This document shows, one piece after another, positions 56,617 through 64,000 of a stretch of 64,000 nt of DNA; position 1 is the stretch's first letter, and the number at the start of each line of letters is the position of its first letter. The stretch lies in assembly GCA_003669605.1 (NCBI GenBank), contig QWOP01000053.1, forward strand, positions 124,001-188,000, given 5' to 3'. A program made the position numbers and the translations under genes. The notes under the pieces are model-generated. The model did not search any database. It was not told where the DNA came from and saw only the letters and a list, made by a program, of their open reading frames with translations. Source of the stretch: Planctomycetota bacterium (GTDB lineage: Bacteria > Planctomycetota > Planctomycetia > Pirellulales > UBA1268).

Positions 56617-57753
56617 TCATTCCGTCCGCGGCGGCAACGGCCCATTCGGGGCGAGCACCTCGTACGATGCGGTGCGGACCGAAGAAGGGACCTGCGGCGG
56701 GTCATCGACAAAAATTTGTTCGGCCGGTCTGTAACTCGTCGTGCCACCCGGCCTGAAGTCGGTCTTCGGACGGCGGAGTGGGGGGGCGGTGAGCCCGCTG
56801 GGATTCGATGTCGGCAGAGAGGCTGGCACGCCGGCCGGTGCGCTGGGGAGTCCTCCGGGAGGCCCAAAATCTCCGGGGAGCGTCGCCGCGGCGGCAGCCC
56901 CAGGGACGAATCCCGTCTCCGCGGGAAAGGACGACGCAGCGCCGGGGCCGACGGGAGCGGCGTCATCGCCGAAACGGCTGGCCTGCGAGGCGTATCGGGC
57001 GGAGACACCCCCTGCTGCCGATTCCGGCACGGCAGCCAGCGGAGGGGACTGGACCGCAGCCGCAGTCGCCGGGGCCAGGACTGCCGCGGCCCGGGCGTCC
57101 GCAACGCGGGGCGTGGGTTCATAGCCGGCAGTGGCGGGAAACGCCGAAGGCTGTGCTGGAGGAGCGACTGGATAGCCCCCTCCGGGAGGGCCACTCACAG
57201 GCGCCGCTGCCAGAGAGGCGTGTTCAGGCATGGCCACTTCCGACGGCGTGGTCGCCGGGAGTCCGGGTGCTGTTGGCTGTTCGGCCGCCGGAGGGGGTGG
57301 GGGAAGCGTCGCGTAGGGACCGACCTGCGGGACGGGAGCCGCAGAAGGGAGCTGGGTTGTCACGATCTGCTGGGTTTCTGGAGGTGCGGCCGACCGGAGC
57401 GGAGGCGTGACCCCGTAGGTCACCATCTGCGGGTCGGCAGCGGCGGCCTGGATCGTGTCGGTCCCGGCGGCTGACGAATGGGTGGGATCGTTGACGACAT
57501 AGCCTGCGGGCGTCGACGTCGTTGGATAGGGGCTGGCGGAAGCCGCTGGCTTCTTGATCGGACCATCCGCCGACGCAAGGGACGGGGCGCTTTTGATGGC
57601 CGAGGCATCGGCGGTCTTGCTGCCGCGGAAGGAGGGCCAGGCCGGCACCGACAGGGAGCGAGCCCCACCGCGGCACCCGCTGGCGTGCAACAGCAGCACA
57701 GCCACTCCGCAGGCGGCGACGCGCCGCCAATCTGCCAGATTCTCGATCCGCAT
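56617..57753 (-). CDS. Proline/alanine-rich lipoprotein
   Basis: A 378-residue protein with a signal and lipobox (VAVLLLHASGCRGG), so probably lipidated at the Cys. The rest is low complexity (Ala, Pro, Ser, Gly, Thr), with no recognised domain. Segments such as PLRRPKTDFRPGGTTSYRPA near the C-terminus are the least repetitive and may be functional. Codon bias and a coherent lipoprotein N-terminus support coding. Planctomycete genomes often carry similar envelope lipoproteins. Function unknown. Confidence 0.65.
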   Translation of the reverse strand: MRIENLADWRRVAACGVAVLLLHASGCRGGARSLSVPAWPSFRGSKTADASAIKSAPSLASADGPIKKPAASASPYPTTSTPAGYVVNDPTHSSAAGTDTIQAAAADPQMVTYGVTPPLRSAAPPETQQIVTTQLPSAAPVPQVGPYATLPPPPPAAEQPTAPGLPATTPSEVAMPEHASLAAAPVSGPPGGGYPVAPPAQPSAFPATAGYEPTPRVADARAAAVLAPATAAAVQSPPLAAVPESAAGGVSARYASQASRFGDDAAPVGPGAASSFPAETGFVPGAAAAATLPGDFGPPGGLPSAPAGVPASLPTSNPSGLTAPPLRRPKTDFRPGGTTSYRPAEQIFVDDPPQVPSSVRTASYEVLAPNGPLPPRTE

Positions 57754-57871
57754 GTCTCAGGTACTCCCAGCCGTGGCCCCGAGGAAGACGGGTGCCATTG
57801 CAGGGGAGATAGGCCCGATGCAGGCCCCGAGTCAACGGCACATGTCAGGCGCCAGTGGCCAGCCTTCGCCC

Positions 57872-57911
57872 CGCCACTCCAGCCCTCGTAGCCACTCCAG
57901 CCCTCGTAGAC
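57872..57911. repeat. 18-bp tandem duplication
   Basis: CCACTCCAGCCCTCGTAG occurs twice in direct tandem just downstream of the lipoprotein promoter side, between that gene and sodA. It is not coding. Two copies suggest a recent slippage event, with no evident function. Confidence 0.7.
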
Positions 57912-57990
57912 AGCCTGTTCCCCGGGGCTGCGATCACCTGCAAGCCACTGCCTGCGTATGACCAGCAGCTCCCGGGGCGGCAGAGCCGGA

Positions 57991-58602
57991 TCACTTCTTG
58001 GCGACGGCGAACCTTTTTCCAACCGTGTCCCAATCGACGACGTTGTAGAAGGCATTGGCGTAGTCGACGCGCCGGTTCTGATAGAGCAGGTAGTAGGCGT
58101 GCTCCCAGACATCGAGGCCCAGCAGCGGCGTGTTGCCGTGCATGATCGGGCTGTCCTGATTGGCAGTGCTCTCGATGAGCAACTTCCCCTTGGGATCGAC
58201 CGACAGCCAAGCCCAACCGCTGCCGAACCGACCGAGAGCGGCCTTGGTGAACTCCTCCTTAAACTTGTCGAACCCGCCAAAGACGCTGCGGACAGCCTCG
58301 CCGAGGTGACCGGCAGGCTCCCCCCCCTTGCCCTTGGCGAGCGATTCCCAGAAGAGGGAGTGGTTGGCGTGGCCACCGCCGTTGTTGCGTACGGCCGTAC
58401 GGACGGCCTCGGGCACCTTCTCCAAGTCGGCGATCAACGTCTCGACCGGCAGATCGGCAAGGGCGTTGCCTTCCAGAGCCTTGTTGAGGTTGGCGACGTA
58501 GGTGGCGTGATGCTTGCCGTGGTGGATCTCCATCGTGCGGGTGTCGATGGAGGGCTCGAGGGCGTCAAAAGCGTAGGGGAGGGGGGGCAGCACATAGGCC
58601 AT
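57991..58602 (-). CDS. sodA: Superoxide dismutase (Mn/Fe family, Mn-type)
   Basis: A 203-residue enzyme dismutating superoxide. Metal ligands are His in [13 protein letters not shown], His in [10 protein letters not shown], and Asp and His in [16 protein letters not shown] and [11 protein letters not shown], with the Gln of the Mn-type, favour Mn over Fe. [17 protein letters not shown] is the usual C-terminus. ATG 58602 ([15 protein letters not shown]) matches the family; the frame stays open for 630 more codons only because of GC-rich sequence. No signal peptide, so cytosolic. It is unpaired: repeat copy B and a 486-base gap lie upstream. Confidence 0.96.
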   Translation of the reverse strand: MAYVLPPLPYAFDALEPSIDTRTMEIHHGKHHATYVANLNKALEGNALADLPVETLIADLEKVPEAVRTAVRNNGGGHANHSLFWESLAKGKGGEPAGHLGEAVRSVFGGFDKFKEEFTKAALGRFGSGWAWLSVDPKGKLLIESTANQDSPIMHGNTPLLGLDVWEHAYYLLYQNRRVDYANAFYNVVDWDTVGKRFAVAKK

Positions 58603-59088
58603 GGAAAACGTCTCCGTTGGGCTTCTTGGGTCAGGAGCCGGATGGTACCGCACCCTCGCTGGAGCGGCAAATGACGAGCGTGAATGCCATCTGGCCCCCA
58701 TCTGCCCGTGGAAAAAGTCATCCCTGACCTTTTTCCCCTTGGAAAACCTCCTGTTTTCTCCAGTGCTGCGCACTCGAGACCGCCTCGTACAGCAAGGGCC
58801 GTCAGTTTCTCCACGGCCTGCTCTCTGCCCCGCCGATCGCGGCGCGGATGGCCAGACTGCGGGAGATTGCCGCGGAAAACGGTTGCGCCGTGCCGGAGGG
58901 ATGGTGACGCCCCTACCGGAACTGACGCCGGTGCGCACTAGGAATGGCTGCCGGAGGGGGCTGAATCCCGCCACCACGACTAGACGAACACAATAGCGGC
59001 GTGTCGGATGACACAGGCCGGCAGGATGCCGCCTCGCCACGCCCGGGTGAATTGTCCCGTGCCCCTGGATGGATCCAGAGCCGCCCCT
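58603..59088. other. Divergent intergenic region between sodA and a membrane protein gene (486 bases)
   Basis: Contains repeat copy B (58708-58793) and must hold the sodA promoter. The plus-strand frame joined to the membrane protein could begin at 59008 instead of 59089. Nothing else is recognised. Confidence 0.4.
58708..58793 (+). repeat. Dispersed two-hairpin intergenic repeat, copy B
   Basis: Same orientation as copy A at 4854. Hairpin 1 has the core GAAAAAGTCA-TCCC-TGACCTTTTTC; hairpin 2 is GAAAAC/GTTTTC. Relative to A there are 11 mismatches in 86 positions, including one T:A to G:C change that keeps a stem pair, which hints that RNA structure is selected. It lies about 105 bases upstream of sodA. 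Confidence 0.75.
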
Positions 59089-60222
59089 ATGTCGTTGCAA
59101 GCAAACCCACGCCGCGACCAACGTCGCCGCCTGCTCGTCTCCTGGAATCGTTCCTTGCCGGCCGAGCAGGGCCCGGAGGCCGGGGCTGCCCCACCCCGCC
59201 GCTCCGCGGACTATGCGCCCGAGGCGCACCCTGAGAAGCAGCCCGCCGTCGCCATGCTCCTGCCGACCCGCTTCTCGCGGCTCTCCCTGGCGGCCTTCGC
59301 CATCCTCCTCATCACTACCGGCACGGTCGGTGTGGGGGCGTGGCCGCCAGCGCTTGAATACCTCGCTCGCTTGGGCGGTGAGCGGTTCAGCCGCACCGTG
59401 GCAGTCATCCGGGAAGTGGTTGATCTCCGTTGGCTGCTGCTGGGGGGCTGGGTGGCGGAGGTGCTGCTGGTGCTCGCGGCGATCGTCGCCCTGGCGATCC
59501 GCGGCATGCGCCGCCACCGGCGTGACGACTACCAGGGCCGCTACCGAGCCTGGGGGTGGATGGCGGTGCTGTTTTTTGTCGCCTCGTCTGCGGGACGAGT
59601 GCCGCTGGACAGGCTCATCGGCTGCCTGGTGAGCGACGCCAGCGGCGTGGCCTTCGGCCCGGACGGATACGGCTGGTGGGTGGCGTTGGTGGCGACCGTC
59701 TTGGGGACTGTCTCGCTGTGGGCCATCCTGCCGCTCCATCAGCGACTCGGCCCGGGGTTCTGGCTGCTCTTGGGCCTCATCGCCTGGGGGGGGGCCGCAG
59801 CCTGCCGCTGGGGGGACGACGGCAGCCAATACCGGGCGACAGCCGCAGCGATGGCCTGGGTGGCGGGCGCTGCTGGCGTGTGCATCGCCATGCTGACCGC
59901 GGCCCGGGGAGTGATCCGTGAGGTGCGGGGAGAGGTGACTGCCGGCACCGCACCAGCGCGGTCCGCAAAACGCTCCGCCAAGAAGGCCGCCGCCCCCCCG
60001 CTCCCCCGCGCCGCCGAGGCAGAACAGACGATCGATTCGAGCGACCGAGACGAGGCGTTCGAGCCTGTTGACGAGAGTCACACCACCGCCGAGGCCAGTG
60101 CTGAGCGGAGCGACAACGGCGGCTACACTGACGGTGCCGATGACGAGGACGCCGGCCGGCCGCTGTCCAAGGCTGAGCGGAAGCGACTGCGGCGAATGGC
60201 ACGGAGTGGGCAGGCCGCCTGA
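59089..60222 (+). CDS. Polytopic membrane protein of unknown function
   Basis: A 377-residue protein, not recognised. A cytoplasmic Arg-rich N-terminus ([19 protein letters not shown]) is followed by about six TM segments between residues ~62 and ~280: [82 protein letters not shown] and [18 protein letters not shown] highly charged C-terminal tail ends [17 protein letters not shown]. The starts at 59008 and 59089 are both possible; 59089 is chosen because the extra residues look random. Confidence 0.65.
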   Translation: MSLQANPRRDQRRRLLVSWNRSLPAEQGPEAGAAPPRRSADYAPEAHPEKQPAVAMLLPTRFSRLSLAAFAILLITTGTVGVGAWPPALEYLARLGGERFSRTVAVIREVVDLRWLLLGGWVAEVLLVLAAIVALAIRGMRRHRRDDYQGRYRAWGWMAVLFFVASSAGRVPLDRLIGCLVSDASGVAFGPDGYGWWVALVATVLGTVSLWAILPLHQRLGPGFWLLLGLIAWGGAAACRWGDDGSQYRATAAAMAWVAGAAGVCIAMLTAARGVIREVRGEVTAGTAPARSAKRSAKKAAAPPLPRAAEAEQTIDSSDRDEAFEPVDESHTTAEASAERSDNGGYTDGADDEDAGRPLSKAERKRLRRMARSGQAA

Positions 60223-60304
60223 TCGTTTCCTCTGCCGGGCGCGGCCTCTGGCACCCAGACGCCTTCGCCGGCAGGGGGCCCCCCTGCCGGCGGTGTGGAT
60301 ACAC

Positions 60305-60377
60305 TGCCAGAACGCGTTGCCCTGGTGAAAACAGCTGGTTTTCCACCTGAAAAAAACTCCGGAATGACGTTTCCCAC
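60305..60377 (-). repeat. Dispersed two-hairpin repeat, copy C (inverted, diverged)
   Basis: On the minus strand it reads GTGGGAAACGTCATTCCGG, then TTTTTTTC, GGAAAACC and CTGTTTTC, in the same order as copies A and B. About half of the positions match A or B, and the second hairpin (GAAAACCAGCTGTTTTC) is well preserved. It lies between the membrane-protein gene and gltX. Confidence 0.6.
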
Positions 60378-60469
60378 GGTCTCCTCCTCTCCACGCCGTC
60401 GGCCCATCCCTCCGCGCATGTCTCACCGATCGGCCGGGCCCTCCGGCGACACCGACACAGGCAGCCCCC

Positions 60470-62029
60470 ATGACCGTTCGCACCCGTTTCGCCCCCAGTC
60501 CCACCGGCTATCTCCACATCGGTGGCGTCCGGACCGCCTTGTTCAATTGGCTGTTCGCCCGCAAGCACGGCGGCTCGTTTATCCTCCGCATTGACGACAC
60601 CGATTCAGAGCGCAACGTCGACGAGGCGCTCGAACCGATCCTCGCGGGGCTGAAGTGGCTGGGGATCGACTGGGACGAAGGGCCTGGCGTGGGGGGGCCG
60701 CATGCCCCCTACTTCCAGTCCCAGCGGGCTGCCGGACACAAGTTGGCCGTCGAGAAATTGCTCGCCTCCGGGCATGCCTACCGTGATTTTGCCCGCCCTG
60801 AGGAGATCGACCTGGAGCGGAAGGAAGCCCAGGCTGCCGGCAGGCCTTATCTCTACAGCCGGCGGTTCGCGGCTTTCAGCCCCGACGAAGCAGCCCGGTG
60901 GGCGGCCGAGGGGCGGCAGTCAGTGGTGCGGCTGAAGATGCCGCGTGAGGGATCGCTGGTGATCCTCGACGCGGTCCGGGGCCGTGTGGAATTCGCTTGG
61001 GAACGGGAGCAGGACCATGTCATCCAACGGGCCGACGGCTCCTGCCTCTACCACTTGGCAAGCGTAGTAGACGACCACGACTTCGAGATTAGCCACGTGA
61101 TCCGAGCGGAGGAGCATCTCTCCAACACCCCCAGGCAGGCGTTTATCGCCATCTCTTTGGGGTATTCGCTCCCGGCCTACGCCCATCTCCCGCTGGTTGC
61201 CGAGCCGGGCAGTCGGACAAAGCTCAGCAAGCGGAAACTCGCCCAGTACCTCAAGAATCCCGACTTCCGCCAGGTGGCCGAGCACGGCAATCGGATTGCC
61301 GAGCGGACCGGACTGGCCCCCGAGGCAGACACCTTCAATCCCGTCATCGTCGACTTCTACCGGGAAGTCGGCTACATGCCGTGGGCGATCGACAACTACC
61401 TGGCCTTGCTGGGCTGGTCGCTGGACGACAAGACCGAATACTTCAGCCGCGAGGAACTGATCGCGTCGTTCTCGCTCGAGCGGATCAACTCCTCGCCGGC
61501 GAGTTTCGACCCCAAGAAACTGTGGGCCGTGCAGGACCACTACATGCATGGCCTCGGTGCGGATGAGAAACTGGCGATCATGCTGCCGTTTCTGCTGAAG
61601 GCGAAACTCATCGCCGATCCACCTCCTGCCACGGCGCTGGCCACGGTTCGGAAGGTGATCGAGGCCTCGGGCGACAGACTCAAGGTGGCCGGAGACATCC
61701 TCTCCTACGCCGATTTCTTCCTCGTCGCAGAACCAGAGATGGACCCGTTGGCCGTGCAGCAGAAACTCGCCAAGCCAGGCGTCGGCGAGTTGCTCTCGAG
61801 GTATGCCCAGGTCCTCTCGAAGGTGACCCCGTTCGAGCCGGGGCCCCTGGAGGAGGTCACGAAGGCCTTCGTCGCGGAGGCGGGTATCAAACTCGGCGAC
61901 GTCATCCATCCGGTTCGCGTTGCAGTCACGGGCAAGACGGTAGGCCCAGGCCTCTACGACTGCCTGGCGATACTTGGGGTTCATGAAGCGCTCGCGCGGA
62001 TCGGCCGGGCCTTGGCGGCGTGTGGCTGA
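60470..62029 (+). CDS. gltX: Glutamyl-tRNA synthetase
   Basis: Charges tRNA-Glu with glutamate (class Ib). The 519-residue protein begins [20 protein letters not shown] (the HIGH motif as HIGG). Then come [27 protein letters not shown] and the KMSKS-like KLSKRK in [14 protein letters not shown], followed by the C-terminal anticodon-binding region. Conserved substrate-recognition blocks are [20 protein letters not shown] and [15 protein letters not shown]. Because it is the only GluRS here, a discriminating or GluQ-like role cannot be judged. No signs of fusion; stop at 62029. Confidence 0.96.
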   Translation: MTVRTRFAPSPTGYLHIGGVRTALFNWLFARKHGGSFILRIDDTDSERNVDEALEPILAGLKWLGIDWDEGPGVGGPHAPYFQSQRAAGHKLAVEKLLASGHAYRDFARPEEIDLERKEAQAAGRPYLYSRRFAAFSPDEAARWAAEGRQSVVRLKMPREGSLVILDAVRGRVEFAWEREQDHVIQRADGSCLYHLASVVDDHDFEISHVIRAEEHLSNTPRQAFIAISLGYSLPAYAHLPLVAEPGSRTKLSKRKLAQYLKNPDFRQVAEHGNRIAERTGLAPEADTFNPVIVDFYREVGYMPWAIDNYLALLGWSLDDKTEYFSREELIASFSLERINSSPASFDPKKLWAVQDHYMHGLGADEKLAIMLPFLLKAKLIADPPPATALATVRKVIEASGDRLKVAGDILSYADFFLVAEPEMDPLAVQQKLAKPGVGELLSRYAQVLSKVTPFEPGPLEEVTKAFVAEAGIKLGDVIHPVRVAVTGKTVGPGLYDCLAILGVHEALARIGRALAACG

Positions 62030-62224
62030 AGCCAGCGGTGGTGGGCAGCCGGCTCGGGACGGAGCGATCGGCCCCAGAAAACGCGCCGCCAGGCCAGTCG
62101 CCTCGGGCGGCGGTAGACGGGGAACCGACTGGGCTCATAGATTCTCCGGTGGAAATCGCCAGGCGACCTGCCCCGGCCCCCCGCTCACCATCGATTCACC
62201 CTGCCCCCCAACCCGGAGCCCCCC

Positions 62225-63127
62225 ATGCCGCTGCTCGTCGTCGGAAGCGTTGCCCTGGACTGCATCGAGACCCCCACAGCCCAGCGTGACGACGTGCTCG
62301 GCGGATCGGCGGTGTTCTTCTCCTACGCGGCCAGGTTCTTCTCGCCGGTGCGGATGATCGGCGCCGTGGGGGAGGATTGGCCGCAGCAACACACCGCACT
62401 GCTTGAGGCCAAGGGCATCGACACCTCCGGGCTGCAGACGATCCCCGGCGGGAAGACATTCCGCTGGCGCGGCCGCTATCTCCCCAACATGAACGACCGG
62501 GAAACGCTCGAGGTCCACCTCAACGTCCTCGAGCAGTTTCGCCCAAAACTCAACGCCACCCACCGCGACTGCCGCTTCCTCTTCCTGGGCAATGCCTCGC
62601 CCGTCGTCCAGCTTGACGTCCTCGACCAAGCCAAGGGAGCAGTGCTTACCGTTGCCGACACCATGGACCTGTGGATCAACATCCAGCGCGACGAATTGGG
62701 GCAACTGCTGCGGCGCATCGACGGGTTGGTGCTCAACGACTCCGAGGCCAAACTGCTGGCCGACGACGAGAACCTCGTTCGGGCGGGGCGGGCCGTCTTG
62801 GATATGGGCCCCAAGTTTGTCGTCATCAAAAAAGGGGAGCATGGGGCGATGTTCTTCAGCGAGCACGAGATGTATGTGCTCCCCGCCTATCCCACCTCTC
62901 AGGTCATCGATCCAACCGGTGCCGGGGACAGCTTCGCCGGCGGCATGATGGGACACATGGCCGCCCTGGGCCGCTTCGACCCCCAGGCCCTCAAAGAAGC
63001 GCTGGCCTACGGGGTGGTCACCGCCAGTTACACCGTCGAGGACTTCAGCCTCGACCGCTTGGCAGGCATCAGCAGGGCCGATCTCGACCGCCGGCTGGCC
63101 GAATACAAGCAGATGCTCTCCTTCTGA
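62225..63127 (+). CDS. PfkB-family sugar/nucleoside kinase
   Basis: A 300-residue ribokinase-fold kinase. The N-terminal substrate domain has LVVGSVALDCIETP and LGGSAVFFSYAARFF (the GG motif of signature 1). The C-terminal ATP domain has the catalytic DPTGAGDSFAGGMMGHMA (signature 2, with the catalytic Asp) and LVLNDSEAKLL. The chain is complete. The substrate may be adenosine, ribose or another sugar; a loop RYLPNMNDRETLEVHL is peculiar. It is 195 bases downstream of gltX, so co-transcription is uncertain. Confidence 0.88.
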   Translation: MPLLVVGSVALDCIETPTAQRDDVLGGSAVFFSYAARFFSPVRMIGAVGEDWPQQHTALLEAKGIDTSGLQTIPGGKTFRWRGRYLPNMNDRETLEVHLNVLEQFRPKLNATHRDCRFLFLGNASPVVQLDVLDQAKGAVLTVADTMDLWINIQRDELGQLLRRIDGLVLNDSEAKLLADDENLVRAGRAVLDMGPKFVVIKKGEHGAMFFSEHEMYVLPAYPTSQVIDPTGAGDSFAGGMMGHMAALGRFDPQALKEALAYGVVTASYTVEDFSLDRLAGISRADLDRRLAEYKQMLSF

Positions 63128-63452
63128 ACGCCAGGAGGCGTCTGCCCGATCTCATCAGGTTTCATGGGCCTCACGGAATACGGACTTCCCCGAGTTTCCT
63201 CAGGACAAACGGCCGAATCCACGCCCTCCAGAAAGACCTGAACGCCCGTCCATAAAAAACACTTGCCAGCAGGCCCCCGCTCCGATACTATACCTGCGTT
63301 CAGTGTCCGTTTCCGCGGCAAACCGCTCGATTCATGGTGGCGAAGCAACCACCCCGGGCGTTGGGGCCGCCAAACGAGGGCCAGCCCATCCCGCTCCAGA
63401 AGGCACCAGCCTGAGGGCGATGGCGGTCCAAAACGCGAATGGAGGGTGAGCC
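63128..63452. other. Intergenic region upstream of recA (325 bases)
   Basis: No gene of its own. It contains the recA promoter described at 63263 and a GC-rich leader of about 155 bases up to the first possible start (63453). Confidence 0.5.
63263..63312 (+). promoter_or_regulatory. recA promoter with SOS-like direct repeat
   Basis: A sigma-70-like -35 TTGCCA (63263-63268), a 17-base spacer and -10 TACTAT (63286-63291). Overlapping the expected start site is GTTC-AGTGTCC-GTTT (63298-63312), one mismatch from the alphaproteobacterial LexA box GTTC-N7-GTTC. The imuA promoter has a box at the equivalent place and shares the hexamer GTCCGT. Operator function is inferred. Confidence 0.5.
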
Positions 63453-64000
63453 ATGGTGGTTGCCGAGGCAGCGGTGATGGAGGAGATCACGGAGAACGGG
63501 GCCGGAGAGGCCGGAGAGATCAGATCCCAGGATGCTGAGAGCGTGTCCGAAGGCGGCGCGTCTGGCGGCACGACACCGGTGGGCCGAATGCCGGCTGCCA
63601 GCCGGAGCACAAGCAAGTCGGGCCCTGCACGAACGAACAACCCACGAACCACGAACAACGAACAAACCACCAGCAAGGGAGCGAACGGACGGATGGCGAA
63701 ATCAAAGCAGGATTCCAAGACTTCGGCGGCCGATTCAAAGAAGAAGCGTGGCGGAAAGAGCGCGACAACGTTTCTCGACGACAACCCTCTTCTCAAAAAC
63801 ACGCTGCTGCAGATCGAGAAAGAGTTCGGCGAGGGCTCGATCATGCCCCTCGACTCCGATTCCCAGGTGCCGATTGAGGGCATCTCCAGCGGCAGCCTCT
63901 CGGTCGACCTCGCCTTGGGCGGCAAGGGCTTTCCCCGGGGGAGGATCATCGAGGTCTTCGGCCCCGAATCGAGCGGTAAGACGACCCTCGCCCTGCACGC
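63453..64000 (+). CDS. recA: RecA recombinase, N-terminal part (3' end outside window)
   Basis: Recognised from [37 protein letters not shown] and [19 protein letters not shown], which contains Walker A GPESSGKT. RecA forms filaments on ssDNA for recombination and triggers LexA self-cleavage. Start is uncertain: ATG 63453 has a strong GGAGG seven to eight bases upstream, but adds 80 residues rich in Ser/Thr/Asn/Gly before the usual RecA beginning; ATG 63693 ([11 protein letters not shown]) gives the more ordinary N-terminus with a weaker AGGGAG. The frame is open throughout. The rest of the gene lies beyond the window. Confidence 0.93.
   Translation, partial: MVVAEAAVMEEITENGAGEAGEIRSQDAESVSEGGASGGTTPVGRMPAASRSTSKSGPARTNNPRTTNNEQTTSKGANGRMAKSKQDSKTSAADSKKKRGGKSATTFLDDNPLLKNTLLQIEKEFGEGSIMPLDSDSQVPIEGISSGSLSVDLALGGKGFPRGRIIEVFGPESSGKTTLALH

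Noticed and set aside
58603-60504. A 630-codon N-terminal extension of sodA
   Set aside because: The SOD family starts at 58602; the extension is antisense to a membrane-protein gene and has no domain.

Overview
The window is GC-rich, densely coded chromosomal DNA, most probably from a planctomycete (Planctomycetota). Supporting features are a sulfatase, a Tat-exported GFO/IDH/MocA oxidoreductase, a DoxX-like partner with a large insert, proline/alanine-rich lipoproteins, several secreted proteins with no recognisable family, and an imuA-imuB-dnaE2 mutagenesis cassette. This assignment rests on gene content alone. No rRNA is present, and both ends are cut inside genes (a sulfatase on the left, recA on the right).

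Layout. 1-20.7 kb is housekeeping, almost all on the minus strand: cysE, hisA, hisH, an OmpA-type lipoprotein, an atypical prepilin peptidase, aroK, a fused aroDE, mutL, a sigma-54 two-component pair, pnp, rpsO, a fatty-acid desaturase, an AsmA-like orphan, aroC and purC. 20.7-26.9 kb holds dnaE2 (imuC), imuB and imuA, a minus-strand operon with short or overlapping junctions. A possible SOS operator lies at its promoter, and the first coding codons of imuA are an 18-bp tandem repeat.

27.3-40.8 kb is the accessory part. It begins with a two-gene lipid/polyketide locus: a fatty-acyl-AMP ligase fused to an ACP, then a 2490-residue fully reducing PKS (KS-AT-DH-ER-KR-ACP-TE). A damaged tRNA-Pro-like element follows, then a membrane-anchored barnase-type RNase with its overlapping barstar inhibitor gene. 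The region ends with a low-GC short-chain dehydrogenase lacking the catalytic Tyr and a low-GC membrane acyltransferase. The tRNA relic and the composition changes suggest horizontal acquisition, but no integrase is seen.

41-53.4 kb carries a secreted caspase-fold-like protein, an alpha/beta hydrolase, a heavy-metal RND pump with its membrane-fusion protein, a DoxX/oxidoreductase operon, and a 2-hydroxyacid dehydrogenase paired with a non-RD protein kinase. 53.5-64 kb has tRNA-Asp, a TPR protein, a small orphan, a phytase-like esterase domain protein, a lipoprotein, sodA, a membrane orphan, gltX, a PfkB kinase and the start of recA.

Cross-cutting features. Three shikimate functions are encoded (aroDE, aroK, aroC). 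DNA repair and mutagenesis are strongly represented (mutL, imuABC, recA). A dispersed two-hairpin intergenic repeat occurs in at least three copies, plus a partial one. All calls come from reading the sequence; no database search was run.
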